Assembly: GCF_010389155.1 (NCBI RefSeq)
Contig: NC_057763.1
Location: forward strand, 31,292,645-31,356,644
Origin: Erigeron canadensis
Taxonomy: Eukaryota > Streptophyta > Magnoliopsida > Asterales > Asteraceae
Direction of reading: 5' to 3'
DNA: 64,000 nucleotides
Shown here: positions 24,831-35,500 of the stretch, piece by piece
Layout of the letters: every line of letters starts with the position of its first letter
Numbering within the stretch: the stretch's first letter is position 1
The notes under the pieces: generated by a model
Told to the model about the DNA's origin: nothing
Database searches by the model: none
Seen by the model: only the letters and a program-made list of their open reading frames with translations
Translations under genes and position numbers: made by a program

Positions 24831-24852
24831 CAAACAAAACAAAATCTGCATT

Positions 24853-24965
24853 TATGTCATTTGTTAATCTCAAACTTAGAAATTAAGGAATCGCACCAAT
24901 TCATCCCAACTTTCTAGTTAAACTCCGCTGCAGTGATGATACTACAGGAAAGTTAGTTAAGAAAA
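24853..24965. repeat. Paralogous 3' flank, copy 2 (matches 11811-11935)
   Basis: Non-coding tail of the duplicated CYBDOM unit; shared words include TTTGTTAATCTCAAA, ATCCCAACTTTCT and CTGCAGTGATGATACTACAG. Its left limit is 22 bp from the solo LTR. Confidence 0.75.
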
Positions 24966-25155
24966 CTCGAATATCTAAGAGTGACTCAAACAAAACATTA
25001 ACAACTCAAAATTCTCAATATAAATATGTATATACACAAACATATATAAATCTCAAAAAAAATAGGAAAGAATATAACTCTCAATATCCAAAAAGTACAA
25101 CAATAATCCAACCATATGACATCTAAGAGAACAAATCCCCTTCCTTCTTCCTCGT

Positions 25156-27010
25156 CTACAACGGAAGAGTAGACCCATTAGCTCCATAAGAACCATTAGC
25201 TCCAGCGTGTGTCCTTTTGTCTTCCTTCTTCCTCTTCAAAACTATGAACCATGTCAAAGCTTCAAATACAACCGCAATAGCTCCCAATGCGATAATTATG
25301 CCGGTGTAAGTATGCTTCCACTTCTTCTCAGGGTCCAATATATCGAGTCCTTTGTAGACGTTGATGATGCTCAAGATGATTACCGAATATCCAAGACCTT
25401 GGTGGTAGAAGTTCCAATAGATTCTGTATTTGTTATCTGGCTTAGGCCTCAAAAGCAGAGCAAAAACCTACAATATTTAGTTGCAACCAAACAATCCGTT
25501 AGGCAAATTGCACAAAAACATAAATAATACTACTAAACAAGATAAAATCTCGTGACAAATCTTTCAGAATTATCATTTATTGGGGTCAAAAGTCTTCAAA
25601 CAATTCCAAGTCAAAATCTAACGCAATCATGTCATAAAAGTCAAAGATTTTGACTTAAAAAATGGTTCATTGCATATGGAGACTTTATGTTAATTGCAAG
25701 CAAATGTTGAAAAAAGAAACACTGTTTATACCTGAAGTGTGGCAAACACAAACAAGGTGATTCCGATATTCCTGTGAGTATTGTACTTGATTCCGACTGA
25801 GTCACCACCGAGCTTGAGGCCAGTAGCCCATCCGGCAACTCCAACGCCATAGGCCGATGTTTGGATTGCAGCATGGAGGTAAAACCAAGCTGGATTACCT
25901 ACTTTAAAAACCTTCAAATATCTAGCAACCATGACTCCCATTGGCATTAGTACTCCCCAACTAACCGCACTCAATACTCCATGTGTCTGTCAATCAATAA
26001 TTCACCAAATCAATATATCTTATCTATCAAATTAATATGTTTGTATATAATCAGATAACTACACTTCAACTCTTTAAGGGTTAATTTTAACCCTTAGATT
26101 TTAATCTTAGGGTTGAAGTTGCTACAACTTTACATATAAAGTTGAGAATAACTTTAGACGATCTTTATTCCTATATTTCCTTCGTACATCCTAAATACAT
26201 AGATGAAAAGTCCGAAAAAAATCCAAGATGGGTCAAAGTTAAAAAAATCCATGGAAGAAAAAAATAATAATAAAGAAGACAATTTTAAAATCCATGAAAA
26301 ATTAAAAAATCCTTGAACAAAATTTTAATATTTTGTGAGATGTAAACAGTAGAGAGAGACTAATCCAAAACAAAAGGCAAAATAAAGAGACTTACGTTTC
26401 TCCGGCGCTGTCGTGACCCGCCAACACTACCACCGGCACCCGTCTGACCACTACTAAAATCCACGGTTCCAACAGAACTCCGGTTAGGCGGATCCAAATT
26501 ATGAGTAGAAGGAACACCATTATTATTAACCGGGCCCACTTGCCAAACATGTGTAAAACTAGTTGTTGGTCCATTAGGCAAAACCAACGTCGCATAAATA
26601 ATCACATCACCATCAACTCTCTCAGCCCTGATCACCGGAACTTCAAAACTCAACCGACTTGGTGTCAAAGTTGTATCAAAGCTATCTACTGAAGACCTAT
26701 AAGCCTCAACTGACCCGTTTGGTCTTGTTACAGCCACAAGAGCTTGAGAATTAATCATACCCCGCCCACGAAGGTTAAGGGCCCAAGCAACCCATTGAGA
26801 CGTGGTGGAGCCCGTATGGCGAAAAGCCACGTCGACAGTTCTATTAGCGTTAAAGTTCCAATGAAGATGAGAGTTTAGTACAGGTAAAGAAACACATGCT
26901 CGATATATTGTGTTACTTGTAAAAGAATATGTTCCGCAATTTTGAGCATGAGAAATTGCAATATTTGATATGAATATCAAAAGTAAAATACTCAAGATTT
27001 TACTACCCAT
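25156..27010 (-). CDS. Cytochrome b561 and DOMON domain protein (copy 2, full length)
   Basis: Full-length paralogue of the gene at 12.2-13.8 kb: exons 27010-26396, 25986-25732 and 25467-25156, phase 0, 393 aa. A signal peptide ([22 protein letters not shown]) precedes a DOMON domain with the conserved Met ([10 protein letters not shown]) and His (PSTHNL). The b561 region carries four histidines in THG, LHAAIQ, THRNIG and YHQGLGY, expected to bind two hemes across the membrane. The C-terminus is a basic cytosolic tail ([13 protein letters not shown]) followed by a Gly/Asn/Ser-rich end, absent in copy 1. The expected role is trans-plasma-membrane electron transfer to or from the apoplast. Introns sit at the same codons as in copy 1, with THG opening exon 2 in both. 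Confidence 0.93.
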
Positions 27011-27178
27011 TGGAAAATAAATTTTTTTCTGGGTTGGAAATAAATTTAATAACTAGTAGTTTTGATGTGCAAAGATAAAAGCACAAGATCGGAAAGTAAA
27101 CTAGTTAATAAAAAGTTGGGGTTTCTTTGAATTATTGCGAAAGTTGTGTGTGTGGTTGGAAGAGAAAAGTTCTATCTT

Positions 27179-27186
27179 ATTATATA
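27179..27186 (-). promoter_or_regulatory. TATA box of CYBDOM copy 2
   Basis: CTATATAA on the minus strand, about 170 bp upstream of the ATG, in a block that matches the copy 1 promoter. The transcription start is expected near 27150. Confidence 0.55.
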
Positions 27187-27686
27187 GATACGAAAGAAAA
27201 AAGTGTGGTCGAAAAAGGAAGAATCGCAGAAGCACTAATGGGTAATGGAATACGAGTAGGAGTAGGAGTTATATTATTTTGTTACCGTCATTAGTTACTC
27301 GTATTACTTAAAAACAAGTTAGAGGGTTTTTTTTTTTATTATAATTTGTAGGGTTTTCGATTAAATAATTTTTCATTTACCATAAAATTTAAATATGTCT
27401 TTTAATTTGGAATAAAACTGCAAATTTTTTTTGAAAAATATGTTTTAAATAACAAAATTGATGCGTATTCCTTTTATAGGTTGTATTAACTAAAATAAAG
27501 ATCTACTTAAAAACGTTATATTTTTTTATATCAAAAATGTTAAATGTAACCTTAAGGGCTGCACTTAATGTACATAAAAAAAATATTTACTTTTCATATA
27601 AAAGTTTCAGAATTTTAAGATAATATACAACTAATTAAAATATGGTAGCTAAAACTTTTAAGGTTGTATTTAACGAAACTTATATA

Positions 27687-28120
27687 TCTATACAATATTA
27701 TAAAGCAGAGTGTCTACAATTTAAGTTTCAACTTTTACTTTCTCAAAATGCTCATATATCAATTCTATATTTACCTAACGTTTTTTCTCTTTCCTCAAAT
27801 CTCAATCAATCATTTTTTTCTCTCTCCTCCATAAATCATTTATTCCTCCGATTCATTCAAAAAAAATTATCTCAAAAACCGTACATCGATAAATTATAAA
27901 AATTATATGGGTGTTCTAAAAATTTCATACTCTTTCATTAGAGATGTTATTTGATATACTTTCGACGAATTTTTAAATCTGATGATGGACGACTAAGACA
28001 TTTGACTATCACACTCTATGACTTACACCTCCTATGACCAATCACACTCTATGACCTATCACCTCACCATCTCACCGCCACTAACTCAACGGCCGCCGCA
28101 ACGCGCGGGTACCGTTCTCG
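27687..28120 (+). mobile_element. Helitron-like non-autonomous element
   Basis: Begins TCTATACAATATTATAAAGC, a start common to plant Helitrons, and ends with a GC-rich hairpin-capable GCCGCCGCAACGCGCGGG followed by TACCGTTCTCG. A triplet-rich CACCTCACCATCTCACCGCC tract precedes the end, as in the relics at 1.4 and 10.4 kb. The end is CTCG rather than the canonical CTRR, and no Rep/helicase is encoded. Confidence 0.5.
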
Positions 28121-28122
28121 TA

Positions 28123-28304
28123 TCATATTATAAAGTAAATCTTTTTTTTAGTTTCGACAGTGAATTTAAATATCAATATTAATTTTTAAGTTTTAACAAT
28201 TCATCAAACTACATTATATCAATAACTTAAACTATTTGGCGTCACTTCTACCTCCGCGCGCCACTAAAACCAGTCAGTGTTGTATCGCGTGGATATAACT
28301 CTAG
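28123..28304 (+). mobile_element. Second, shorter Helitron-like element, head to tail with the first
   Basis: Starts TCATATTATAAAGTAAATC directly after the previous element and ends GTATCGCGTGGATATAACTCTAG, with the expected terminal CTAG. Head-to-tail tandem copies are typical of Helitron insertion. The interior is AT-rich with no gene. A poly-T run follows at about 28363-28382. Confidence 0.4.
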
Positions 28305-28399
28305 TATTTTAAGTATTTTAAAGTAATAATGGGTCTTGTGACTGATCTAACCGAATTATTGTTTTTTTTTTTTTTTTTTTTTGACGTATTCCTTTATAT

Positions 28400-30140
28400 T
28401 CCTTGAATTTGGAAGAAGTAGACATTGCATTCACATAGAAAAAAGAAGCACCGATACTTCCGTTTTCAACAACTACTTGTTTAATAACTTTCTAAACGAG
28501 CAATTGACCATTCGATATCACATTGGTCCCGCATCCCCCAAAACAGGAATATCCTATTTACTTTATAATTAATTGTTTCCTAAATATATAAGAAAATTCG
28601 GGTGAAATTTCACTTCGAATTTATTGAATCCATATATAGTAACTTGTAATATTTACATTTAGTAAAAGTTTTGTTAAGAAGCAAATACAAATACGTACAC
28701 AACTAGTTAATCAGCCCGGCTTCAACTCAAGCATTTTTAATAAAATTTTAAAAGCAATAAAAATCTAAAAAAATGTATATAACTTTTGTTATTGATATAT
28801 TATAACTCGGCTTGAAGATATTAAATTGCTTAACACAATAATTATATATATTACTACCTATTGCATTAATAAAACATAAAAAGACATTTATGATAATATA
28901 TAAAAAAGTATTTATGATGATTTCTAATAAAAGAATAAATTTGTAGACATCATAAATAAAATAAAACATTTTGAAAATATTTAATTGGCTATTTATCTTT
29001 AAAATTTTATTAATTAGATATGACATCATAAATAAAATAAAAACATTTTAAAAAAATTTGTAGACATGCCACATCATAATTGTTTCTAAAAATAGTTTAA
29101 AAAACAATCCTTTTTTATTATATATAAAGATAAAGATTTTAATTTCATAAATTAAGTCATTAACGAGACCATTTTCCTCTAAATGGAAATATATACCACA
29201 TTATAATATAACATTAAGGTGGGGGAGTGCTTTACCACCACCCCATCCCCCACCCCCTCCCCCCTCCTCACATAATATTAATAAAATTATTAAAAGCATT
29301 ACGTAAACTTAAAACTTATAATAGTCTGAGTCCACAATATTGTCGTCGTCGTTATGATGAATGTATCAATAGTGTTCAGGAGACCCGGTAGCGTCGCTGA
29401 GTTGAGGAGATATGTACTCCTCCTCCGGGTCAGTATGATAATCTACATGCTGACCACCACCGACATTACCTTGCGAGAATAACTCGTGGTCAAGCGTGAC
29501 TGTGAAGGTGGAAGAGGCAGTGGTAAGCTGAAAAATAATTTGGTTCAGTCAGTCGATCTTCTGTCAAAAATATACAACATACTCATTTTCGGCAGTGTTC
29601 CGAATCCGATTAGGAGCTTCAATTCGGTTGATTTCGGCTTGGTAAGTCGTCTTCTCGTCGGATACACTCTGAATGATGGTGTTCATTTGATATCGGTGTC
29701 TGTCGTCGTTGACCATGTGGGATTGCATCGCCATTTTAATATCCTTTAGGTTCATGTTTGCCATATGTGTGTGTTGTATGTTAGAAAAAATGAAGAAGAA
29801 ATAAAAGAAAATGAAGAAGAAAAAAGAAGCAAAAGGCACAAATGGGGAAGAAGAAGGAAGGAAAAAAAAAGAGAGAAAAAAGACCGTTAGGTGGCCCCCA
29901 TGTTTTTTTTATTTAGTCTACCAGTCATATATTGCGAGACAAGCCCGGTGATCACACTCTCGATTTCGCCCACCGCCCAACCGGTACCGGTACCTTTGGG
30001 CGGTGTTCCCTTCGGTGCCGGTTGGGTGCCTAACGACTCAGTTCACCCTAAGCTAGGAAGTCTCCAAAAACATAATTATATTAAGAAATTTGATACGATC
30101 GATAGCCGTGCCTACTCAGCTTTCGAATTTTTTTGAATGT
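28400..30140. other. Gene-poor stretch with an unclassified transposon relic
   Basis: Between 28840 and 29060 a 30-bp block (GACATCATAAATAAAATAAAA) occurs twice 70 bp apart. From about 29210 to 30040 the composition becomes GC-richer, with C-runs (29230-29270), a minus-strand frame (29762-29564, MANMNLKDIKMAMQSH...) and a CACCGCCCAACCGGTACCGG / GGGCGGTGTTCCCTTCGGTG inverted pair near 29970-30020. It looks like a decayed DNA-transposon open frame, but I do not recognise the protein. Confidence 0.3.
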
Positions 30141-32517
30141 AAATTTTCGTATTGAACTAATCTCTTAAAAGTTTTATAGATATTGAAAAATGTTATATAA
30201 TGTTAACATCATGATGCTGCAGTCACACCAATTTACACACGAGTAAACAACCCCCTATTATTTAAGGTTTGCAATGAAACATCATATAACTATATAATGT
30301 ATATAAGTTATCTTTGGTATGCTAAGTAAAAATGTTTAAATTAATTACTAGAGAAACAAATGTTTTTATAATGTGTAGGTATACTATTTCAAACATGTAT
30401 GAATTCAAGAAAAAGAAACCAACATTTGGAGCAAGTCAACTCTCAAAATATTGACGAAACACAAGTGGGCTTCCAGAAGTTCCAAAGTTATAGTTTAACC
30501 CGTGCCATAGTGCCATGCCGTGGTCTTCTGGTCCCATGATCCGAGTACTCCGAGTACTTTGTCAGGGCTATGACCCGATCCACCAGTCAACCATTTAAAC
30601 TTAAACCAAAGTCTAAATTCCACACTAGGAAACCAATAAGTATTGACCCTAAAATTCACAACTTATACAATATAACCTCCATAAATTAATAATATTAAAA
30701 TCAAAGTATTTTATTAATTTAACAAGATATTATTATATTGATAAATTAATAAATTATTAACTTAAAGAGATTCATATATAGTTTTCAAAATTTTCATGTC
30801 GAATATACATTCACCAATTTATTAAACCAAATTCATTGTTTTGAATTAAAGATAGCTCAATACACATGGTTCTAAATTGATCACTGTAAATATCGAATGG
30901 TAGGTTTTAAATTCACTTCATTATGGCTTTTGAACTAAAAGGTGTTAAAAGATCAACTTTGACCAATCAACAATGAAAACTTTTATGCGTGTATAAGAAA
31001 GATCACCACTTTTTGATAACGAAGTTGATGATGATTTATGAGCTTAGAAAGAAACACTGTAAGCGGCAACAACTCATCACAACTTTTTATTGTAATACGA
31101 GAATACGATTCATCAACTCTTAATTGCAATGAAAAAATTAAAGACGAACTTTACATAAACTTAAAGTTGAAATAAAAATAAGTGACTATAGATTTATTTT
31201 CTTACTAAAAACAACCTTTGAATATTGGAATATTTATGAAATTATTAATTTAGAGTTTCACTGGGACCAACATATTTACATTAGGGTTTCAAAAAAGTTA
31301 TTATCTTATTATTTTATTGATTGTGGTCCAATTTTGTACTGGTTCCAAGTTCGAACCAGACAAATTATTAATTTTATCGAGATTATCAATTTATCGAGTA
31401 TTAAATTATAGAGGTTATACTGTATCTCACTTTGGTTTCAACTTTTTTTTTTTCTTTTTGTAAAAATGACTTTTTTTTGGCTTATTTTTCTTTATCTTAA
31501 ATCAATAAGTTATACTTTTAAATTTATATTTTTAAATTTAACTATCTCAAAGTTTATATATGTGACATATTCTTAACTTACTGTTAATATCTTTTATTTT
31601 TGTCACATCAACGTTGTTTATCACTTATAAACTAACACACCAATTCACAAACCTCTTCATACCACACATCATCACTTCCTTCATCACTTTATTTTATACA
31701 CGTAAATATATAATTATATAAAAAGTTAGATTCTTCGACCAACATTGACGAGACAAAACCGATTTCTTCGGCTAAGCAATGCACCAAAATTGATGAGGCA
31801 GCCAATCAGGCAGTGCCAATGGTGTCACTTGTTTGACACAAATGATGAGCAAAAACGACAAGACCGTTGTAACGAGTCTCAAAAACCACCGTCATTAAAA
31901 TATAATCCTAAGATTAATTAGTACTATCTACTTTCACAATGTACGTCTTTACCGAACACGATTACTTGTTTATTTTATAGAAGATCGAGGGAGGGAAACG
32001 TTAAAATTACATTAGTCGAGCAACATGGCACGAGTTGCTTGGTCAAGTTTCTTGACACGCTATATTAAATAGTGGCGGCTTCACATGTTAATTTGGTGGT
32101 CGCCCCACTTGTAAAATTTATAATTTAAGTAAGATATTTTGTCATTCATATATTAAAATGTCATATAACATTTATCCTGTATATTTAATTTAAGTATCTT
32201 CTATAGCTTTCAACGTTTTTATTTTATAGATATCAAATAAGACTTGCAACATGCAAGATTTTGCTAAAACTTATTATATAATGAAAGTGTGTTGAATGTA
32301 TACAAAGCATGTCTAATTAAACTAACACTTTTTGAGTTTGTTACAACCAAATTATGTAAAACCCGTTCACGCTTTCTGTTTCTTTTACAGCAACATTTCA
32401 CACGCCAAATCAAATAATAAAAGAATCTAGTCAATTCTAATTGACATGGTTTCAACATTATATAAAATATAACAAAATATGTTTTTCATAAACATTTGAA
32501 AGTTACTGCTAACTAAA
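30141..32517. other. AT-rich spacer, nothing recognised
   Basis: A 2.4-kb interval with very AT-rich tracts and no supported gene, RNA or bounded element. Open frames are short and have no conserved motif. Confidence 0.45.
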
Positions 32518-32639
32518 CTTTTTAATAATAAGTTATTAATGATTTAAAAAAAGGTCTACATAATGTAAGAACATATATCTTTTTAATAATAAGTTATTAA
32601 TGATTTAAAAAAAGGTCTACATAATGTAAAAACGTATAT
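32518..32639. repeat. 61-bp tandem duplication, two copies
   Basis: Copies at 32518-32578 and 32579-32639 share CTTTTTAATAATAAGTTATT and GGTCTACATAATGTAA and differ at only a few bases near the right end. This is a recent local duplication, 950 bp upstream of the DOMON-only genes. Confidence 0.9.
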
Positions 32640-33067
32640 GTTGCAGCTCTAATTTGGAGAGAGCTAGTAATTATTTAAATTTATCTTTAAATTTAATGTT
32701 TTTTTTCTAATGATAAATAAACCTTAAGATACACTTAACTCTTTATCAATTAACATGTGGTATTCTTTAAAAAAAAATATTAGAAAAAGTTAACATGAGC
32801 TATTCACTTTTTTTCTTTCTGAGTTTAGTATCTTCTTTTCAAGTCAACTTCTAAGTCTTGTTTAGTTATATTTATCATTTTCTTTTCTATTGGCTTCTTG
32901 AACCAAGATTTTTTCTTTCACAATTTTAGGTCTTAATATCTCAATGATATATGGGGAGGTTAAAACACAACTGTATATGTCAAGATATAACATTAATAAT
33001 TTTTGTTTATAAGAAACTATGAAGAGAGAAAATAAGTAATAATATGTCAAAATAGTTATCCCCAAAT

Positions 33068-33375
33068 TAGGGATGAGCAAAAAAACCGTTGACCCGTGCC
33101 CGACCCGGAACTGGCCCGAACCGACCCGCTCAAAGCCCAAACGGGCCGGGTCACGGGTCACGCATTTGTGGTTTTCGTGGGTCGGACCAGGCCGGGTCGG
33201 GTGAAAGCAAAAACCGAAAAAAAGTGAAGGAAACCCGTGACCCGTCGGTACCCGACCCGAACCGGCCTGGACCTTGACAGGCCGGGTCACGGTTTTGATT
33301 TTCATGCATTCATGGGTCGCGATTCGGGCCGGGGTTTCTCGGGTCGGGCCGGGTTGGGCCATTTGCACATCCCTA
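33068..33375. mobile_element. hAT-type MITE, 308 bp, with exact 8-bp target duplication
   Basis: Flanked by CCCCAAAT at 33060-33067 and 33376-33383. The ends are TAGGGATGAGCAAA and TTTGCACATCCCTA, inverted repeats with one mismatch. The interior is a mosaic of GACCCG, CCCGACC and CGGGCCGGG words in both orientations, far more GC-rich than its surroundings. The overlapping 208-aa minus-strand open frame is an artefact of this composition. It inserted about 210 bp upstream of the start of the first DOMON-only gene, i.e. in its promoter region. Confidence 0.88.
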
Positions 33376-33591
33376 CCCCAAATAGATGCAAAAGAACTTT
33401 TTATAGGTAGAAAAATGCACAAGCACCATTTGAAAGCATAGCACCGAAAAAGCAACTTCTTCTCAAAATGGTTTAGTGATGTTCCCATTATTATTCCTTA
33501 GAAAGTTACAAATCGATTCCACCTCCACAATAAATCAGAACCACATCATATTTCAATTGGTATAAAGCTCAAGATACTAGATTAAAAGATC

Positions 33592-34164
33592 ATGGCTATG
33601 GTTTTAAGTTCTAAAACCATTCTATTCATCTTCACTATTATTATTTCTTTATTCTTCACTACTTCGTCTGCTGAAACATGTAAAAATCATACTTTTACAT
33701 CCAAAAGGGTCTTCAAATCTTGCAAGGATCTTCCATACCTCCATGCTTATCTCCATTGGACCCTCTATAAATCCTCAAGACTAGTTCATATTGCATTTCG
33801 AGCCCAATACGGCCCAAAAGGTTGGGTTGCTTGGGCTATCAATCCAAGATCAACAATTATGACTGGCTCGCAAGCACTGGTTGCTACTCGCGATGCTAAA
33901 GGCAGGATGTCGGCTTATACCACGCCGATTATTGGATACAACCCGTCAATGAAACCTGGGAAACTCGAATTCCGTGTTTCAAAGCTCTCGGCGGAGTATG
34001 CAAACAAGGAGATGACTATTTTTGCAATTGTTGGCCCACTCAGAAACTTGCCAATTGTCAATATAGTGTGGCAAGTTGGAAGTGTCGATCGAAAAGGTGT
34101 CCCTCAAATGCATGAAATGGAGTCGCAAAATCTTCGATCTGCCATGGCAATTGACTTATCGTAA
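33592..34164 (+). CDS. Secreted DOMON-only protein, AIR12-like without anchor (copy 1)
   Basis: A single-exon gene of 190 aa. A signal peptide (to about residue 27, TTSSA) is followed by one DOMON domain: CKNHTF, then SCKDLP, LHAYLHW, GWVAWAINP, the Met in STIMTGSQAL and the His in PQMHEM, the positions that bind heme b in AIR12. The frame stops directly after the domain (AIDLS), with no GPI-attachment tail as in AIR12 and no b561 helices as in the neighbours at 12-27 kb. The product should therefore be a soluble apoplastic b-type cytochrome or heme/sugar-binding protein. A TATA-like TATAAAG lies 31 bp upstream of the ATG. A hAT MITE sits in the promoter. The role is inferred from the domain only. 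Confidence 0.85.
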   Translation: MAMVLSSKTILFIFTIIISLFFTTSSAETCKNHTFTSKRVFKSCKDLPYLHAYLHWTLYKSSRLVHIAFRAQYGPKGWVAWAINPRSTIMTGSQALVATRDAKGRMSAYTTPIIGYNPSMKPGKLEFRVSKLSAEYANKEMTIFAIVGPLRNLPIVNIVWQVGSVDRKGVPQMHEMESQNLRSAMAIDLS

Positions 34165-34927
34165 CAAATATGAAACTTGAAATTCATCACTTCATTTATA
34201 TAATAAAGTATATATACTTGTGCTAACCTCTTGGCTCAAACTATGGGATCACAGTCGCCCAACATTTTCTACTTTTATGTTAACACTATTTTCATGTACA
34301 TTTTTTCATCTAAACGTAAGGTTAGACAGGGCAACATCTTTTCAAGATTCCCTATTTTTTAAAGTGGGGTTGCTTTTATCTTTAAGTTATTATGATGTCC
34401 TAAATAACCTTTTCGCATTGGTGTAACATCATATATCACATCAAACACAAGGAGAAACGTTACGCGTTTATATAAAAAATGCACAACTATAGGTGGTCTG
34501 TTAACGAGTCAAGACTGCATCACGTCGGTACCTTACTTTTGTTGCTTTCGAATGTTACAATAAGTATCATTCTAGAAACTTGTAAAGACCACAATAATTG
34601 AATTAGTAGAAAACTTTGATATTATTCGACCAGTAAAAAAAATGATGTGCAAACTCGACCTTCTGGGGATGAGTCAGTAGTTATACAGACATACAGACAT
34701 TAAAAAGAAGTATTGTATACAACTTTTACACACGTTTACACCCTGAAACGAACACTGCTTTAATCCCTAATAGTTTGGTTCGTCATGCATGGCATGCCTC
34801 CTGTGAGCAAGCAAATGCAACTTTATGAGTGATGAAATAAAAGTTTCATGACAGTCCTAAATGCATTTTCTATCCATATAAGTAACAGTTAACAAGGCTA
34901 ATAAGGCTAACTGTTGTTACTCTATCA
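34165..34927. other. Spacer between the two DOMON-only genes
   Basis: It holds the 3' end of the first gene and the promoter of the second. No other feature seen. Confidence 0.5.
34876..34883 (+). promoter_or_regulatory. TATA-like box of second DOMON-only gene
   Basis: CATATAAG about 50 bp upstream of the ATG at 34928, spacing compatible with a very short leader. Assigned by position only. Confidence 0.35.
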
Positions 34928-35500
34928 ATGGCTATGGCAATAAGATCTAGCCTAATGGTATTTCTTTACTTTCTTGCATCTCATTTTGAAACACTATCTG
35001 CTGGAACATGCTCAGACTATAAATTTACATCTCAAAGATTCTTCAGTTCCTGTAAGGATCTTCGCCATCTATCAGCCCATCTCCATTGGAACTACAACAC
35101 ATCCATGGGCATAGCAAATATCGCATACCGGGCTCGACAAGGCCCCCATGGTTGGGTTGCATGGGCCATCAACGCGAACCAACTAGGCATGGTTGGATCA
35201 GAAGCACTGGTAGCTTTCCATGACAGCAATGGGAGCATGACGGTATATCCAACTATGATAACAAGTTATAGCCCGACAATGCTGCCTGAAGAGCTTAGCT
35301 TCCGAGTTTCAGGCCTTTCAGCTGAGTTCTCAAATGACGAGATTACTATTTATGCATCTGTGGGCCCATTTTCAGGTGGGTCTCTTATTAACCAAGTATG
35401 GCAAGCTGGGAATTTGGTAGTAGATGGCGTCCCTCAAATGCATGATGTTTCACAGCCAAATCTTCAATCAACAGGGGCGCTTGATTTCTTGTCTGATTAA
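34928..35500 (+). CDS. Secreted DOMON-only protein, AIR12-like without anchor (copy 2)
   Basis: A single-exon, 190-aa paralogue of the gene 760 bp upstream, same strand and same length. The signal peptide ends near residue 25 (ETLSA). The DOMON domain shows CSDYKF, SSCKDLRHL, LHWNYN, GWVAWAIN, the Met in QLGMVGSEAL, the AEFSNDEITIYASV strand and the His in PQMHDV. It ends DFLSD with no hydrophobic C-terminus, so neither a GPI anchor nor a membrane helix is predicted. Sequence between the pair is clearly diverged, so the duplication is not recent. It probably binds heme b in the apoplast as a redox protein; its electron partners could be the membrane b561 proteins encoded nearby, but that is speculation. 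Confidence 0.85.
   Translation: MAMAIRSSLMVFLYFLASHFETLSAGTCSDYKFTSQRFFSSCKDLRHLSAHLHWNYNTSMGIANIAYRARQGPHGWVAWAINANQLGMVGSEALVAFHDSNGSMTVYPTMITSYSPTMLPEELSFRVSGLSAEFSNDEITIYASVGPFSGGSLINQVWQAGNLVVDGVPQMHDVSQPNLQSTGALDFLSD

Noticed and set aside
29564..29839. 91-aa minus-strand frame with Phe-rich start
   Set aside because: Start lies in a simple TTC/TTT tract; the conserved-looking part (MANMNLKDIKM...) may be a transposon relic but is broken by stops, so no CDS is claimed.
32862..33488. 208-aa minus-strand open frame upstream of the DOMON-only gene
   Set aside because: About half of it is the GC-rich hAT MITE at 33068-33375, which keeps all frames open; no domain or splice support.
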